Both the position numbers and the translations under genes were made by a program. 14,782 nucleotides of DNA. It comes from Gammaproteobacteria bacterium (GTDB lineage Bacteria; Pseudomonadota; Gammaproteobacteria; Chromatiales; Sedimenticolaceae). Below, in pieces: positions 1 to 6,967 of this stretch (its first letter is position 1; every line of letters begins with the position of its first letter). A model generated the notes under the pieces. The model did no database searches. It was not told where the DNA came from and worked only from the letters and a program-made list of their open reading frames with translations. The DNA lies in the NCBI GenBank assembly GCA_020445165.1, contig JAGRHE010000054.1:1-14782 (forward strand), in the 5' to 3' direction.

Positions 1-2
1 TG

Positions 3-275
3 TTTTTCAAATGGATCAAGCAGAACCTGAAAATCCGGCGCTTCCTCGGGCGCAGCGAGAATGCCGTGCGCAGCCAGATCTACATCGCATTGATCACCTA
101 CCTGCTGCTGTACCTATACCGACAAACGCAGGCCATCGAGGATTCCTTTGCCCTGTGCTTGGTGACCTTGAAAACAGCGCTCTTCCAGCGCCCCGAAACC
201 GATTATCGGGTCGCGAAACGCCGAAAACGGGAGCGCGATGCCTTGCTGGCGCAACAACCCCAATTGGCTTTCTGA
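3..275 (+). CDS. IS4-family transposase, C-terminal part (5' end outside window)
   Basis: The reading frame is open from the first bases and ends at a TGA. It begins FFKWIKQNLKIRRFLG and continues SENAVRSQIYIALITYLLL, the C-terminal block of IS4-group DDE transposases (the helix after the catalytic Glu, then a hydrophobic segment). The visible 90 residues end in a basic tail, KRRKRERDALLAQQ. The N-terminus and the catalytic Asp residues lie outside the window, so it is not possible to say whether the element is intact. I could not identify its terminal inverted repeat in the following 200 bases. It lies tail-to-tail with the monooxygenase operon and suggests a past insertion at this edge of the accessory region. 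Confidence 0.8.
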   Translation, partial: FFKWIKQNLKIRRFLGRSENAVRSQIYIALITYLLLYLYRQTQAIEDSFALCLVTLKTALFQRPETDYRVAKRRKRERDALLAQQPQLAF

Positions 276-318
276 ATTATTCCGGACAGCAGTGTGTGGT
301 CTGCAACGGAATTGTAAT

Positions 319-335
319 TATAATGAACGTTCATT
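319..335. promoter_or_regulatory. Perfect palindrome overlapping a -10-like box
   Basis: AATGAACGTTCATT at 322-335 is a perfect 14-bp palindrome. It overlaps TATAAT (319-324), which lies inside ATTATAAT, itself self-complementary, so a -10 box could be read on either strand. Palindromes of this shape are common TetR-family operators. No TetR gene is visible nearby and no gene starts just downstream on either strand, so this may be the leftover control region of a gene lost or displaced when the neighbouring insertion sequence arrived. No convincing -35 box was seen. Confidence 0.35.
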
Positions 336-388
336 CTATTCCAGTGTTCAGCTGCTGGGAAGGGCGTCCTCCTTTGTTTGAGCCGCAC

Positions 389-428
389 AGCCGGGCGGTC
401 GGGCGATCAGAGGCTGTCGCGCCCGGCT
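389..428 (-). terminator. Inverted repeat downstream of the ferredoxin gene, possible terminator
   Basis: AGCCGGGCG (389-397) and CGCCCGGCT (420-428) form a perfect 9-bp GC-rich stem around a 22-nt loop, about 55 nt beyond the stop codon of the last gene of the monooxygenase operon. No T-tract follows on the minus strand, so it is not a textbook intrinsic terminator. It could be a factor-dependent end or a 3'-end stabiliser. Confidence 0.35.
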
Positions 429-484
429 CTGCAATAGCCTTGCCAATCTTCTGTGTATTCACGGCCAGCGGTCGCGGTTTGCGT

Positions 485-667
485 TCAGTGGTCGTCGATC
501 GCCAGTGCTTTGCCAGGGCACGCGGCGACGACCTCACGCACCCGATCGGCGGAGGCGTTTTCTGGGCGTGCGATGAACTCTCCGTTCTCGACCGCGAATA
601 CCTCGGGCAGTGACTTGACGCAATTACCGCTGTGGCAGCAGGCTTTTTCGTTCCAGATGACTTTCAT
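485..667 (-). CDS. Divergent mono-cluster ferredoxin (Fer4_19 type)
   Basis: A 60-aa acidic protein, probably an electron carrier. It matches the divergent 4Fe-4S mono-cluster family (Fer4_19, YjdI-like): C10-x5-C16 within ACCHSGNCVKSLPEVF, and a C-terminal C50-P-G-K-A-L where the family usually has CPSGAL. Cys11 is an extra cysteine beside Cys10. The start is the ATG at 667 because GGAG lies 8 nt upstream; a longer frame reaching back to 739 would overlap the reductase and adds an implausible N-terminus. It is the last gene of the monooxygenase operon, 68 nt after the reductase. It may feed the monooxygenase, or a separate enzyme, since the reductase already has its own [2Fe-2S] domain. Confidence 0.8.
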   Translation of the reverse strand: MKVIWNEKACCHSGNCVKSLPEVFAVENGEFIARPENASADRVREVVAACPGKALAIDDH

Positions 668-735
668 GGGATGTACTCCGGGTGGATTCGTCGTATTTGG
701 CCGCCCTTGTTCGGTACGCGGGCGACCTGCTTGGG

Positions 736-1806
736 TCATGCACTGGCCGCGCGTCCGCCGGGCATGTGCGAGGCGTCGAGAAACTTGTCGTAGTAGATGT
801 TCTCGCTGTCGACGCCATTTGATTGAAGCACCTCGATCGCTGCGTCAACCATGCCGGGCGGACCACACAGGTAGGCGTCGCATGCGGCGATGTCGGCGAC
901 TGATCCGGCGATGAACTCCGTGCACATGCCGCGCAGTCCCGTCCAGTCGCTGTCTGCAGGTTCTTCGGATAGCACCGGAAGGTACTTGAAGCGATCTCCG
1001 GCCTGGGTGGCGATCTGTTTCAATTCATCCACGCAATACAGGTCGTTTTGCGTGCGTGCACCGAAAATGAGAGATACGTCCCGCTTGAAGCCGTTGGCCG
1101 TGACCTGTTCGAGGAGAGCCTTGATCGGAGCCATGCCACTGCCGCCACAGACGAACACCGCCGGTTTCAACGACTCGCGCAGCCAGAAGTTGCCGTATGG
1201 GCCACACACATCGACCCTGCTGCCACTGCGATCTGTCTCGTGCAGCCAGCTCGTCATGCGGCCGCCCGGCACCAGTCGGATGTAGAAATTGATCCGCTCG
1301 ATGTCACCTTCCTCTGGTGCACTGGCGAACGAGTACGAGCGGGGCTGATCGATGAAATTCGGAATACACAACTGGGCATATTGTCCGGCGAGATAGCCGG
1401 GAATCGCTTCCTCCAGGCGGATGCCGATTTCAACGATATCGTGGGTCAGCCGACGATAGGCTTCGATCACCCCGGGCACGGACTTGGGCGGGTTCAATGT
1501 CACGCCGCTTTCGATCGCCACCTCGACCTCAATATCACTACGCAGGCATGTCTGGCAGGCCAGGATCATGCCTGCGTCCATCTCCTCTTTTGACAGCACG
1601 TAGCTGAAATCGTTGAGTTCCTTGATCTTGCCGTCGACCAGTCGTGTCCGGCATTCACCGCAGCTCCCCACCCGGCAGTTGTGCGGCCAGGCAATCCCTG
1701 CCTCCAAGGCAGCTTTCAACAGGTTTTCACCGGCCTTGACGGTGATGCGCTGGCCGCCTGCCAGGGAAGCGGTAAAGGGGCCTTTGCGTGCGAACAATCC
1801 GAACAT
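736..1806 (-). CDS. XylA-like NAD(P)H:acceptor reductase, [2Fe-2S]-FAD-NAD domains
   Basis: A 356-aa electron-transfer component of a monooxygenase. Residues 10-100 are a plant-type [2Fe-2S] ferredoxin with C44-x4-C49-x2-C52 and C84 in ILACQTC. Residues 110-205 are a ferredoxin-reductase FAD domain with RSYSF (156-160). Residues 215-345 are the NAD(P)-binding domain with GGSGMAP (221-227), CGPPGM (314-319) and the terminal YYDKF. Order and length match XylA of xylene monooxygenase, and also phenol hydroxylase P5 and MmoC-type reductases. The partner is probably the XylM/AlkB-like hydroxylase two genes upstream. The ATG at 1806 is supported by AGAGGAG about 9 nt upstream. It lies 55 nt after the haemoglobin gene, with a small hairpin (1833-1847) between them. 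Confidence 0.92.
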   Translation of the reverse strand: MFGLFARKGPFTASLAGGQRITVKAGENLLKAALEAGIAWPHNCRVGSCGECRTRLVDGKIKELNDFSYVLSKEEMDAGMILACQTCLRSDIEVEVAIESGVTLNPPKSVPGVIEAYRRLTHDIVEIGIRLEEAIPGYLAGQYAQLCIPNFIDQPRSYSFASAPEEGDIERINFYIRLVPGGRMTSWLHETDRSGSRVDVCGPYGNFWLRESLKPAVFVCGGSGMAPIKALLEQVTANGFKRDVSLIFGARTQNDLYCVDELKQIATQAGDRFKYLPVLSEEPADSDWTGLRGMCTEFIAGSVADIAACDAYLCGPPGMVDAAIEVLQSNGVDSENIYYDKFLDASHMPGGRAASA

Positions 1807-1832
1807 GTTGACGTACTCCTCTGGTCTGAACG

Positions 1833-1847
1833 AGCCGTGCGACGGCT
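1833..1847 (-). other. Small intercistronic hairpin
   Basis: AGCCGT (1833-1838) and ACGGCT (1842-1847) form a 6-bp stem with a 3-nt loop between the haemoglobin and reductase genes. It has no T-tract and is too small to act as a terminator; it could be an RNA processing or stability element. Chance is also possible. Confidence 0.3.
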
Positions 1848-1861
1848 ATCGGTAGCAGCCT

Positions 1862-2260
1862 CTACTGGTAGACGACCTCATTCTTCATCGAGTACAGGAT
1901 GCAGAGAATCTCATCCTTTTCCCGTTGTCCGACATTGTTCTGGTCCAATGCCTTGAGCACGTCATCGCACACGGCGACGAACTCGGTATCGTTGATGTTC
2001 ATGCCTTTGTGCGCGGCGATCATGTCCTTGCCGGTATAGGTTTCCGGGCCGCCGAAACCGGCACAGCACAATTCGGTGACCAGGCGCTTGACCTCGGTTG
2101 GGTCGCTGTTGGCGTAGCGCTTGTTGATAAGAGGGTTGGCGACATGGTTGTCCCAGATGCTTGCTGCAATGGCTTCGATGCCTGGTCGCTTGCCGAGACG
2201 CTCATAAAGGCTTGCCTGGGCATTCTGTTCCGATGAAACGGCTTGTTCAGTAGTACTCAT
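1862..2260 (-). CDS. Group I truncated haemoglobin
   Basis: A 132-aa 2-on-2 globin. It shows the group I pattern: LYERLG near residue 18, GG at 70-71, YTGKDM at 75-80 and AAHKGM with the proximal haem-ligand His84, then a final helix with QREKDEIL. Helix B reads IAASIWDNHV; by hand alignment the B10 position, often Tyr in NO-dioxygenating members, is probably Trp or a close neighbour, so distal-pocket chemistry may differ. The ATG at 2260 is preceded by GGAG at 7 nt; an upstream in-frame Met at 2308 would put translation across the intercistronic hairpin. It is encoded between the monooxygenase and its reductase, which suggests a role linked to that enzyme: O2 delivery, NO removal or peroxide handling. 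The family allows all of these. Confidence 0.9.
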   Translation of the reverse strand: MSTTEQAVSSEQNAQASLYERLGKRPGIEAIAASIWDNHVANPLINKRYANSDPTEVKRLVTELCCAGFGGPETYTGKDMIAAHKGMNINDTEFVAVCDDVLKALDQNNVGQREKDEILCILYSMKNEVVYQ

Positions 2261-2294
2261 CACAATTCTCCGAGTTGGGTATCGATGGCATTTG

Positions 2295-2324
2295 ACCGTG
2301 GTCGGCAATAGCGCCGACCACGGT
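2295..2324 (-). other. Strong intercistronic stem-loop between monooxygenase and haemoglobin genes
   Basis: ACCGTGGTCGGC (2295-2306) and GCCGACCACGGT (2313-2324) form a perfect 12-bp stem with loop AATAGC. It begins 13 nt after the monooxygenase stop codon region. No T-tract follows in the direction of transcription (CAAATGCC), so partial termination or, more likely, protection of the upstream mRNA 3' end is expected. That would give more monooxygenase message than message for the three downstream genes. Confidence 0.7.
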
Positions 2325-2337
2325 TCCTTCCACTTAC

Positions 2338-3630
2338 TTACATCGCGTAGGGCACGGCCAATGTCTGGCCTTTGACCACTTCAGGATCGATGTCGTAGCC
2401 GACCTTCTTGTTGATCTCGCGAGCGATCTTCTGCTCTTCCGGGCTGGCGAAATCACGGTCCCAGATGGCGAGCTTGCGCTTGTAAACGTAGTGCCACAGC
2501 GGCGGGATCAGGGCCAGTACGAACTCGGTGTAGTAGCCGATGCGGGCATTTGGTGCACCGTCTGGCGCGGTGCCGACACTGGAGAGTTCCCAGAAGTGGG
2601 TCTCGCCACGATCGTGGTGATCGGCCTGGCGACCAATCTCGATGAATGCCCAGCTGGTGAACGCATTGTCATTGTCCCAGGAGTGGCGATACTCGATCGG
2701 CTCGTCCTTCACCCGGATCAGGCCGTAGTGCTCCATGTAGTTGAGTGCTTCCAGTTCGAAGTTCGAGATCACCCACACCACCAGCATTACAGCGAGGCCG
2801 ATCAGCAGTCCCTGGCTACCACCGCCCATGTAACCGGCACCAGCGAACAGTGCCACAGTCGGGATGCTCATCAGGTAGCCGCGAATCCAGCGGTTGGACA
2901 GCGAGAAGAAGCTCTTGCCCTGGCGAGCGAGACGTTTCTTCTCGGTCATGATGCCGAAGTACGACTGACCGATGTGCGAGATGACAAAGTGCGTGTAGAT
3001 GCTGCGGCCACGTGGGGCGGTCGCCGGATCGGTGTCTTCGCCCATCTTGTTGCCTTCCGGCCCCATCCAGGCGCGACCGAGTTCGAGGTGATGGTTGTAG
3101 ACGTGAGCGAAGCAGAAATGTGCGGCGCCGGAAAGTGCCATCATCATGCGCGAGATCAGGAAGCCAAGACCCTTGGTGTGCGAGAGCTCGTGGCCGAACA
3201 TGATGCCGAGCCCCTGGTGCATGCCGGCACCGATGGTGGCGACGATCAGTCCGAGGCCGGTGATGCCGCTGGTGTAGGCAAACGATGCATCAAGGCCCGG
3301 TATGGTGTACACCGCAGCCTCGATCGGTGCGCCGCTGACGTACTGGTACACGCGCCAGGCCAATGCCAGCTGCAGGGCAATGAAGCTGACCAGCTGCATG
3401 TACATCATCCCGTTGAGAATCGGCCCGACGCCGGCCGGTCGCCCGTTATCGCTCGTCTGTGCACCCTTGGTATGGAACTTGGCGGTAAGCGTGTCGAGCA
3501 CGATGTTCATCGCGAAGATGCCGACGCCGATCCATACCCAGTCGCCTCCCTTCAGAATGCCAAGCAGGGCCGCGATGATGCCTAACGGCGTGTAGAGATA
3601 GACAAGGTGTCCGAAAATTAAACTACGCAT
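2338..3630 (-). CDS. AlkB/XylM-family membrane di-iron monooxygenase (alkane or alkyl-aromatic hydroxylase)
   Basis: A 430-aa integral membrane hydroxylase of the AlkB/XylM superfamily, which inserts oxygen into alkyl C-H bonds using a di-iron site. Histidine boxes: HELSH (147-151), HVYNHH (176-181), EHYG (His301) and DHH (338-339). DTDPATAPRGRSIY (199-212) follows the second box as in AlkB. IPPLW (375-379) followed by KLAIWDRDFASPEEQ resembles the XylM C-terminus, and RQGKSFFSLSNR (236-247) also recalls XylM. In AlkB the last box is RHSDHH; here it is RQADHH, so one of the nine iron-ligand histidines is Gln335. Hydrophobic segments lie near 8-24, 31-48, 74-95, 122-142, 253-290 and 366-383. 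The ATG at 3630 has GGAGGA 9 nt upstream; the frame is open to 3681 but without a good site. First gene of the operon. Substrate unknown. Confidence 0.9.
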   Translation of the reverse strand: MRSLIFGHLVYLYTPLGIIAALLGILKGGDWVWIGVGIFAMNIVLDTLTAKFHTKGAQTSDNGRPAGVGPILNGMMYMQLVSFIALQLALAWRVYQYVSGAPIEAAVYTIPGLDASFAYTSGITGLGLIVATIGAGMHQGLGIMFGHELSHTKGLGFLISRMMMALSGAAHFCFAHVYNHHLELGRAWMGPEGNKMGEDTDPATAPRGRSIYTHFVISHIGQSYFGIMTEKKRLARQGKSFFSLSNRWIRGYLMSIPTVALFAGAGYMGGGSQGLLIGLAVMLVVWVISNFELEALNYMEHYGLIRVKDEPIEYRHSWDNDNAFTSWAFIEIGRQADHHDRGETHFWELSSVGTAPDGAPNARIGYYTEFVLALIPPLWHYVYKRKLAIWDRDFASPEEQKIAREINKKVGYDIDPEVVKGQTLAVPYAM

Positions 3631-3711
3631 AGCGAGGTTCTCCTCCAGAATTTGGTTGGTGGTAGACGAACACTCCGCCATCTGCGTGGCATGCGTGTCG
3701 TCCTGAGAACC

Positions 3712-3755
3712 GTTATATGAAAACGGGGGGGGCAGGGGACAGCCGTAATACTACG
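3712..3755 (-). promoter_or_regulatory. Probable activator site and -10 of the monooxygenase operon
   Basis: On the minus strand CGTAGTATTACG (3744-3755; half-sites CGTA and TACG separated by 4 nt) is followed by TATAAC (3712-3717) as a -10. There is no recognisable -35, as expected of an activator-dependent promoter. The centre of the motif is 32 nt before the -10, about -44 relative to the start. The 13-bp sequence CCGTAATACTACG (plus strand, 3743-3755) recurs at 8994-9006 in front of the second operon. A run of eight G (3725-3732) lies in the spacer. The FixJ-type regulator encoded next door is the natural candidate to bind here. Confidence 0.5.
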
Positions 3756-3839
3756 TGGGCGCGTGGCGGGATCTACAGGGACAGTGCGTGATCACCGGCG
3801 CAAACCGGGTGGCAAACCACGAGTCGATTGGCAAAAAGG

Positions 3840-4481
3840 TCAGTTTTCGCGTGTGACCAGGCCGGCGTCGAGCACGATCTGCATCAGTTCGCCGATCGTC
3901 CGCACGTGCAATTTACTCATGATGCTGGCCCGGTATCCCTCGACCGTGCGCACGGACAGGCCAAGGTCGTAGGCGACGACCTTGTTCGGTTTGCCCAGTC
4001 CCAGGTGTTGCAGAACTTCGCGCTCGCGCGGCGTGAGACTGGACAGGTTTTCGGTCACCCGGGCGCGTTCGTCTTCCTGTTTCCAGATCTCGGCATACTC
4101 AGCCAGGGCGCCCTGGATCGCATCGAGCAGGTCCTGGTCGTTGAATGGTTTCTGCAGGAATTCGTAGGCACCGGCTTTCATCGCACGCACCGTTATCGGA
4201 ACGTCGCCATGTCCGGTAACGATTATCACCGGTAGATGTGAAAATCCGGTCCGCAGCCTGTCTTGTAACTCGAGTCCGCTCATCCCTGGCATTCGGATAT
4301 CGAGCACCAGGCAGCCGCGGGACTTGCTGTCACATTTGGCCAGAAACTCCTGTGCCGAAGCGTAAGGGCGGCTTTCGAGGCCCACCTGCTCGACCAGCCA
4401 GCAGATGGCATCACGCACTGCCGAGTTGTCGTCGACGACGTGCACAATCGACCAGTTTTCGCCTTTTTCTTGACGAATCAT
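3840..4481 (-). CDS. FixJ/NarL-type two-component response regulator
   Basis: A 213-aa transcription factor. Residues 10-125 are a receiver with the acidic pair Asp17-Asp18, phosphoacceptor Asp61 in VLDIRMPGMSG, Thr89 and Lys111 in LQKPF. Residues 148-208 are a LuxR-type helix-turn-helix beginning LTPREREVL, with recognition-helix residues SVRTVEGYRASIMSKL. It is closest in style to FixJ; StyR and TodT, which control styrene and toluene pathways, belong to the same group. The ATG at 4481 gives a normal N-terminus (MIRQEKGENW) 16 nt after the kinase stop; the ribosome site is weak (CGGGGTC), so translational coupling to the kinase is likely. It is followed by the promoter region of the monooxygenase operon, the obvious target. 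Longer starts would place proline/arginine-rich sequence overlapping the kinase. Confidence 0.93.
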   Translation of the reverse strand: MIRQEKGENWSIVHVVDDNSAVRDAICWLVEQVGLESRPYASAQEFLAKCDSKSRGCLVLDIRMPGMSGLELQDRLRTGFSHLPVIIVTGHGDVPITVRAMKAGAYEFLQKPFNDQDLLDAIQGALAEYAEIWKQEDERARVTENLSSLTPREREVLQHLGLGKPNKVVAYDLGLSVRTVEGYRASIMSKLHVRTIGELMQIVLDAGLVTREN

Positions 4482-4497
4482 AGCGGGACCCCGACGC

Positions 4498-6954
4498 TCA
4501 TGATGGCATCTCCGTCGGCAAGGTGAAGCGGAAGGTGGCACCTTCTTCAGAGTTTTCAGCCAGCCACAGGCAGCCACCGTGCGCCTCGACAATGCTATGG
4601 CTGATGCTCAGGCCGATACCCAGGCCATTGTCTTTGGTCGTTACGAACGGTTCGAAGAGCCGCTCCGTCATATGTTGAGGGCACCCGGGCCCCTGGTCCT
4701 TGATTTCGACGGTGATCCATCCAGCCGGTTCTGGCAGTACGTTGATGAGAATTTCCCGTCGCGCCTGATCGAGGTCGATCACGGCGTCTATTGCATTGCG
4801 GACCAGGTTTAGGAGCACCTGTTCGATCTGGATCCGATCGGCCATCACGTCGCGTAGGCCCGCGGGCACCTTTTGGTGTAGCCGGACCAGCTTTTGTTGC
4901 GCTTCGGCGGCGACCAGTTCCACGACTTCGGCGACGATCCCGGCAACGCAAACCGGTTCGTGCCGGATCTCGCCTTTACGGGAGAAATCGCGCAGGCGGC
5001 GGAAAATCTCGCTGGCCAGTTCAGCCTGCCTTACGATCTGCTCGACGCCATAGCGCACTCGCTCCGGGCTGCAATCCCCGCCTTGCAGAATATGCAGACA
5101 GGTCTGTGCGTAGGTTGTGATCGCACACAAGGGTTGATTGAGTTCGTGTGCCAGTCCGGAGGTCATTTCACCCAGGGTGCTGAGGCGCGCGACGTGCGCC
5201 AGCTCTGCTTGGTGTGCGCGGTTTTTTTCTTCTGCCTCGATCAGATCGCTGATGTCGTGTCCGGTAGAGATGAAGTGCGTGATAGTGCCATTTTCGTCGC
5301 GCAGAGGGCTGATCGTTTTCTGTTCGTAGTAAAGGTTCCCGTCTTTCTTTCGGTTGACCATGATGCCACGATACGCCTCGCCTTTACCGATCACGTTCCA
5401 CAACTCGTCGTAGAATTTCTTATCGTGCAGCCCGGAACGGAGAAAGTACGTCTTCTTGCCGATGGCCTCTTCCTTGCTGTACCCGGTCAGTCGTTCGAAG
5501 GATGGGTTGACGTACTCGATGAAGCGGTCGCGGTCGGTGATCATGATTGCATCGGCCGTCCTTTCCAATGCACCGGACAGCTTGCGCATCAATGCGTCGG
5601 CGCGCTCTCTTTGCAGTTCGCTGACAATCCAGCGTGCCATCAGCTTGATCAGCTCACTGTCTGCCGAGTTGAAAGGACGTTTGCGCGCCGACGTGCTGAA
5701 AAAGCAGAGCGTGCCGTGGATGCCGTCGTCTACCTGCACACAGGTGCCGATGTACGCGCGTTGCCCGGTCGCCCGGTAGGCGGGATGCTGATCCCACGCG
5801 TCGCATGATGCATCCGACATGGCCAGCGGTTCGGGCGAGCGCAATGCGACACTGCAATAGGTCTGGTTAAGCGGGTGTGCGCTGCCGGGCGCGTAGTTGG
5901 CGCTGCTGCCCACCGAGCGAATTATGGTGAGGACATCGTCATCGACGCGCGAGAGAACGCCGACCGGTAGGTGGAACTGTTCGCAGCCAAGGTTCAACAC
6001 TTCGTCGATTTTTTCTTCCAGGCTCATCACCTCGGACGACGTGATCTCGTGGAAGCGTCTAAGTACAACGGCGTGGTGGCGCAGATCGGCTTCTGCCCGC
6101 TGCCTTTCCTGTTCCGCCTCCGTCCGTGAGGTGACGTCCTGCAGGATCAGCATGAAGCCACGTTGCCCGGTACGGTACGCCAGCGGCGCAAGGGACACTT
6201 CGACATAGCGGGTTTGGTCGGGGCTGCTGTGTAAGGTGAATACATCGCTGCCATGCCTGGAAGCGTCGGCTTCGCAGGCATGTTGCAGGGCGTGCAGGCG
6301 GGTGCGCTCGGAGGCCGGGAAGAACTTGGTAAGTGGCTGACCGAGGACCCGGTCGCCGCTTGTTGCGAGGATGTCATGCGCCTGCTTGTTCGAGGTGATC
6401 ACGGTGCCATTCAGATCAACAGTCATGACGCCGACCGGTGCGTGATCGAGCAGTCTGTCCAGGTAGTGCGTGGCTTCCGGCCGCTGCAGCGGCAGTTTTT
6501 CCAGCCGGATTTGCGCCGTGGAGAGGGTGTTGCGATGCTTGACCCGCTGGCGGTGTCGATTCACTGCATCGCGCAAGGTAGCGGGAAGTATATCGACATC
6601 GTCCTTCGACCAGGCGATGACCTCGTTGCCCACGAAGGGACTGAACATCAGGGTACGTTTCAGCTCCTCGCTGCTCAGCGAAGTACTGATGATGAATACG
6701 GGAATCAGTTTGTCGTAGGTATGTATGCGTTGCGCCAGCCGGACTGCCTCTTCGGTCGGCAGGTCGATGACGATGGCGTCCATCGGCGCGCGACCATTTT
6801 CCATGTGATCGAGCAATGATTCCGGTCCGGCCAGTGCGGCCACCAGGAATTCGGCATCGAGTTGCTGCTCCAGCTGCGCGCGTACGCCCGGGGAAACACC
6901 CACCAAGCCGATGTAGCCCCTGGGACGTGCGACAATCTGCGCGATGGGCGACAT
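4498..6954 (-). CDS. Soluble PAS/GAF hybrid-like sensor histidine kinase
   Basis: An 818-aa sensor with no membrane segment. Residues 13-135 look like a degenerate receiver: Asp64 in AIVIDLP aligns with the phosphoacceptor, but the N-terminal acidic pair is missing. PAS1 spans 165-275 (APVGVMTVDLNG), GAF 305-455 and PAS2 460-575 (DAIMITDRDRFIEYVNPSFERL, ending in a PAC motif). A coiled linker leads to the HisKA domain with His603 in LAHELNQPL, then HATPase with N-box Asn720 (NLVRNAIDA), DQGPG (753-757), LFEPFVTTK and GLGIGL (777-782). The H-box is of the FixL/DctB type. The ATG at 6954 lies 13 nt after the upstream gene's stop, with AAGAGA upstream; 7017 would overlap that gene. It pairs with the regulator that follows. 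The ligand is unknown: neither PAS shows an obvious haem-binding signature. Confidence 0.92.
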   Translation of the reverse strand: MSPIAQIVARPRGYIGLVGVSPGVRAQLEQQLDAEFLVAALAGPESLLDHMENGRAPMDAIVIDLPTEEAVRLAQRIHTYDKLIPVFIISTSLSSEELKRTLMFSPFVGNEVIAWSKDDVDILPATLRDAVNRHRQRVKHRNTLSTAQIRLEKLPLQRPEATHYLDRLLDHAPVGVMTVDLNGTVITSNKQAHDILATSGDRVLGQPLTKFFPASERTRLHALQHACEADASRHGSDVFTLHSSPDQTRYVEVSLAPLAYRTGQRGFMLILQDVTSRTEAEQERQRAEADLRHHAVVLRRFHEITSSEVMSLEEKIDEVLNLGCEQFHLPVGVLSRVDDDVLTIIRSVGSSANYAPGSAHPLNQTYCSVALRSPEPLAMSDASCDAWDQHPAYRATGQRAYIGTCVQVDDGIHGTLCFFSTSARKRPFNSADSELIKLMARWIVSELQRERADALMRKLSGALERTADAIMITDRDRFIEYVNPSFERLTGYSKEEAIGKKTYFLRSGLHDKKFYDELWNVIGKGEAYRGIMVNRKKDGNLYYEQKTISPLRDENGTITHFISTGHDISDLIEAEEKNRAHQAELAHVARLSTLGEMTSGLAHELNQPLCAITTYAQTCLHILQGGDCSPERVRYGVEQIVRQAELASEIFRRLRDFSRKGEIRHEPVCVAGIVAEVVELVAAEAQQKLVRLHQKVPAGLRDVMADRIQIEQVLLNLVRNAIDAVIDLDQARREILINVLPEPAGWITVEIKDQGPGCPQHMTERLFEPFVTTKDNGLGIGLSISHSIVEAHGGCLWLAENSEEGATFRFTLPTEMPS

Positions 6955-6967
6955 GGGCGGTTTCTCT

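Noticed and set aside
2491..3585. 364-aa plus-strand ORF opposite the monooxygenase gene
   Set aside because: Antisense shadow of a clear AlkB/XylM-family gene; its translation shows no family features.
3631..3681. Longer N-terminus for the monooxygenase from 3681
   Set aside because: The ATG at 3630 has an ideal GGAGGA site; the extension is polar and unlike family N-termini.
3756..3839. Terminator after the response regulator gene
   Set aside because: Only short imperfect stems (GTGGCAAACCAC, CCGGCGCAAACCGG) and no T-tract in the right place; read-through into the monooxygenase operon remains possible.
4894..5808. 304-aa plus-strand ORF opposite the kinase gene
   Set aside because: Antisense shadow of the PAS/GAF histidine kinase in high-GC DNA.
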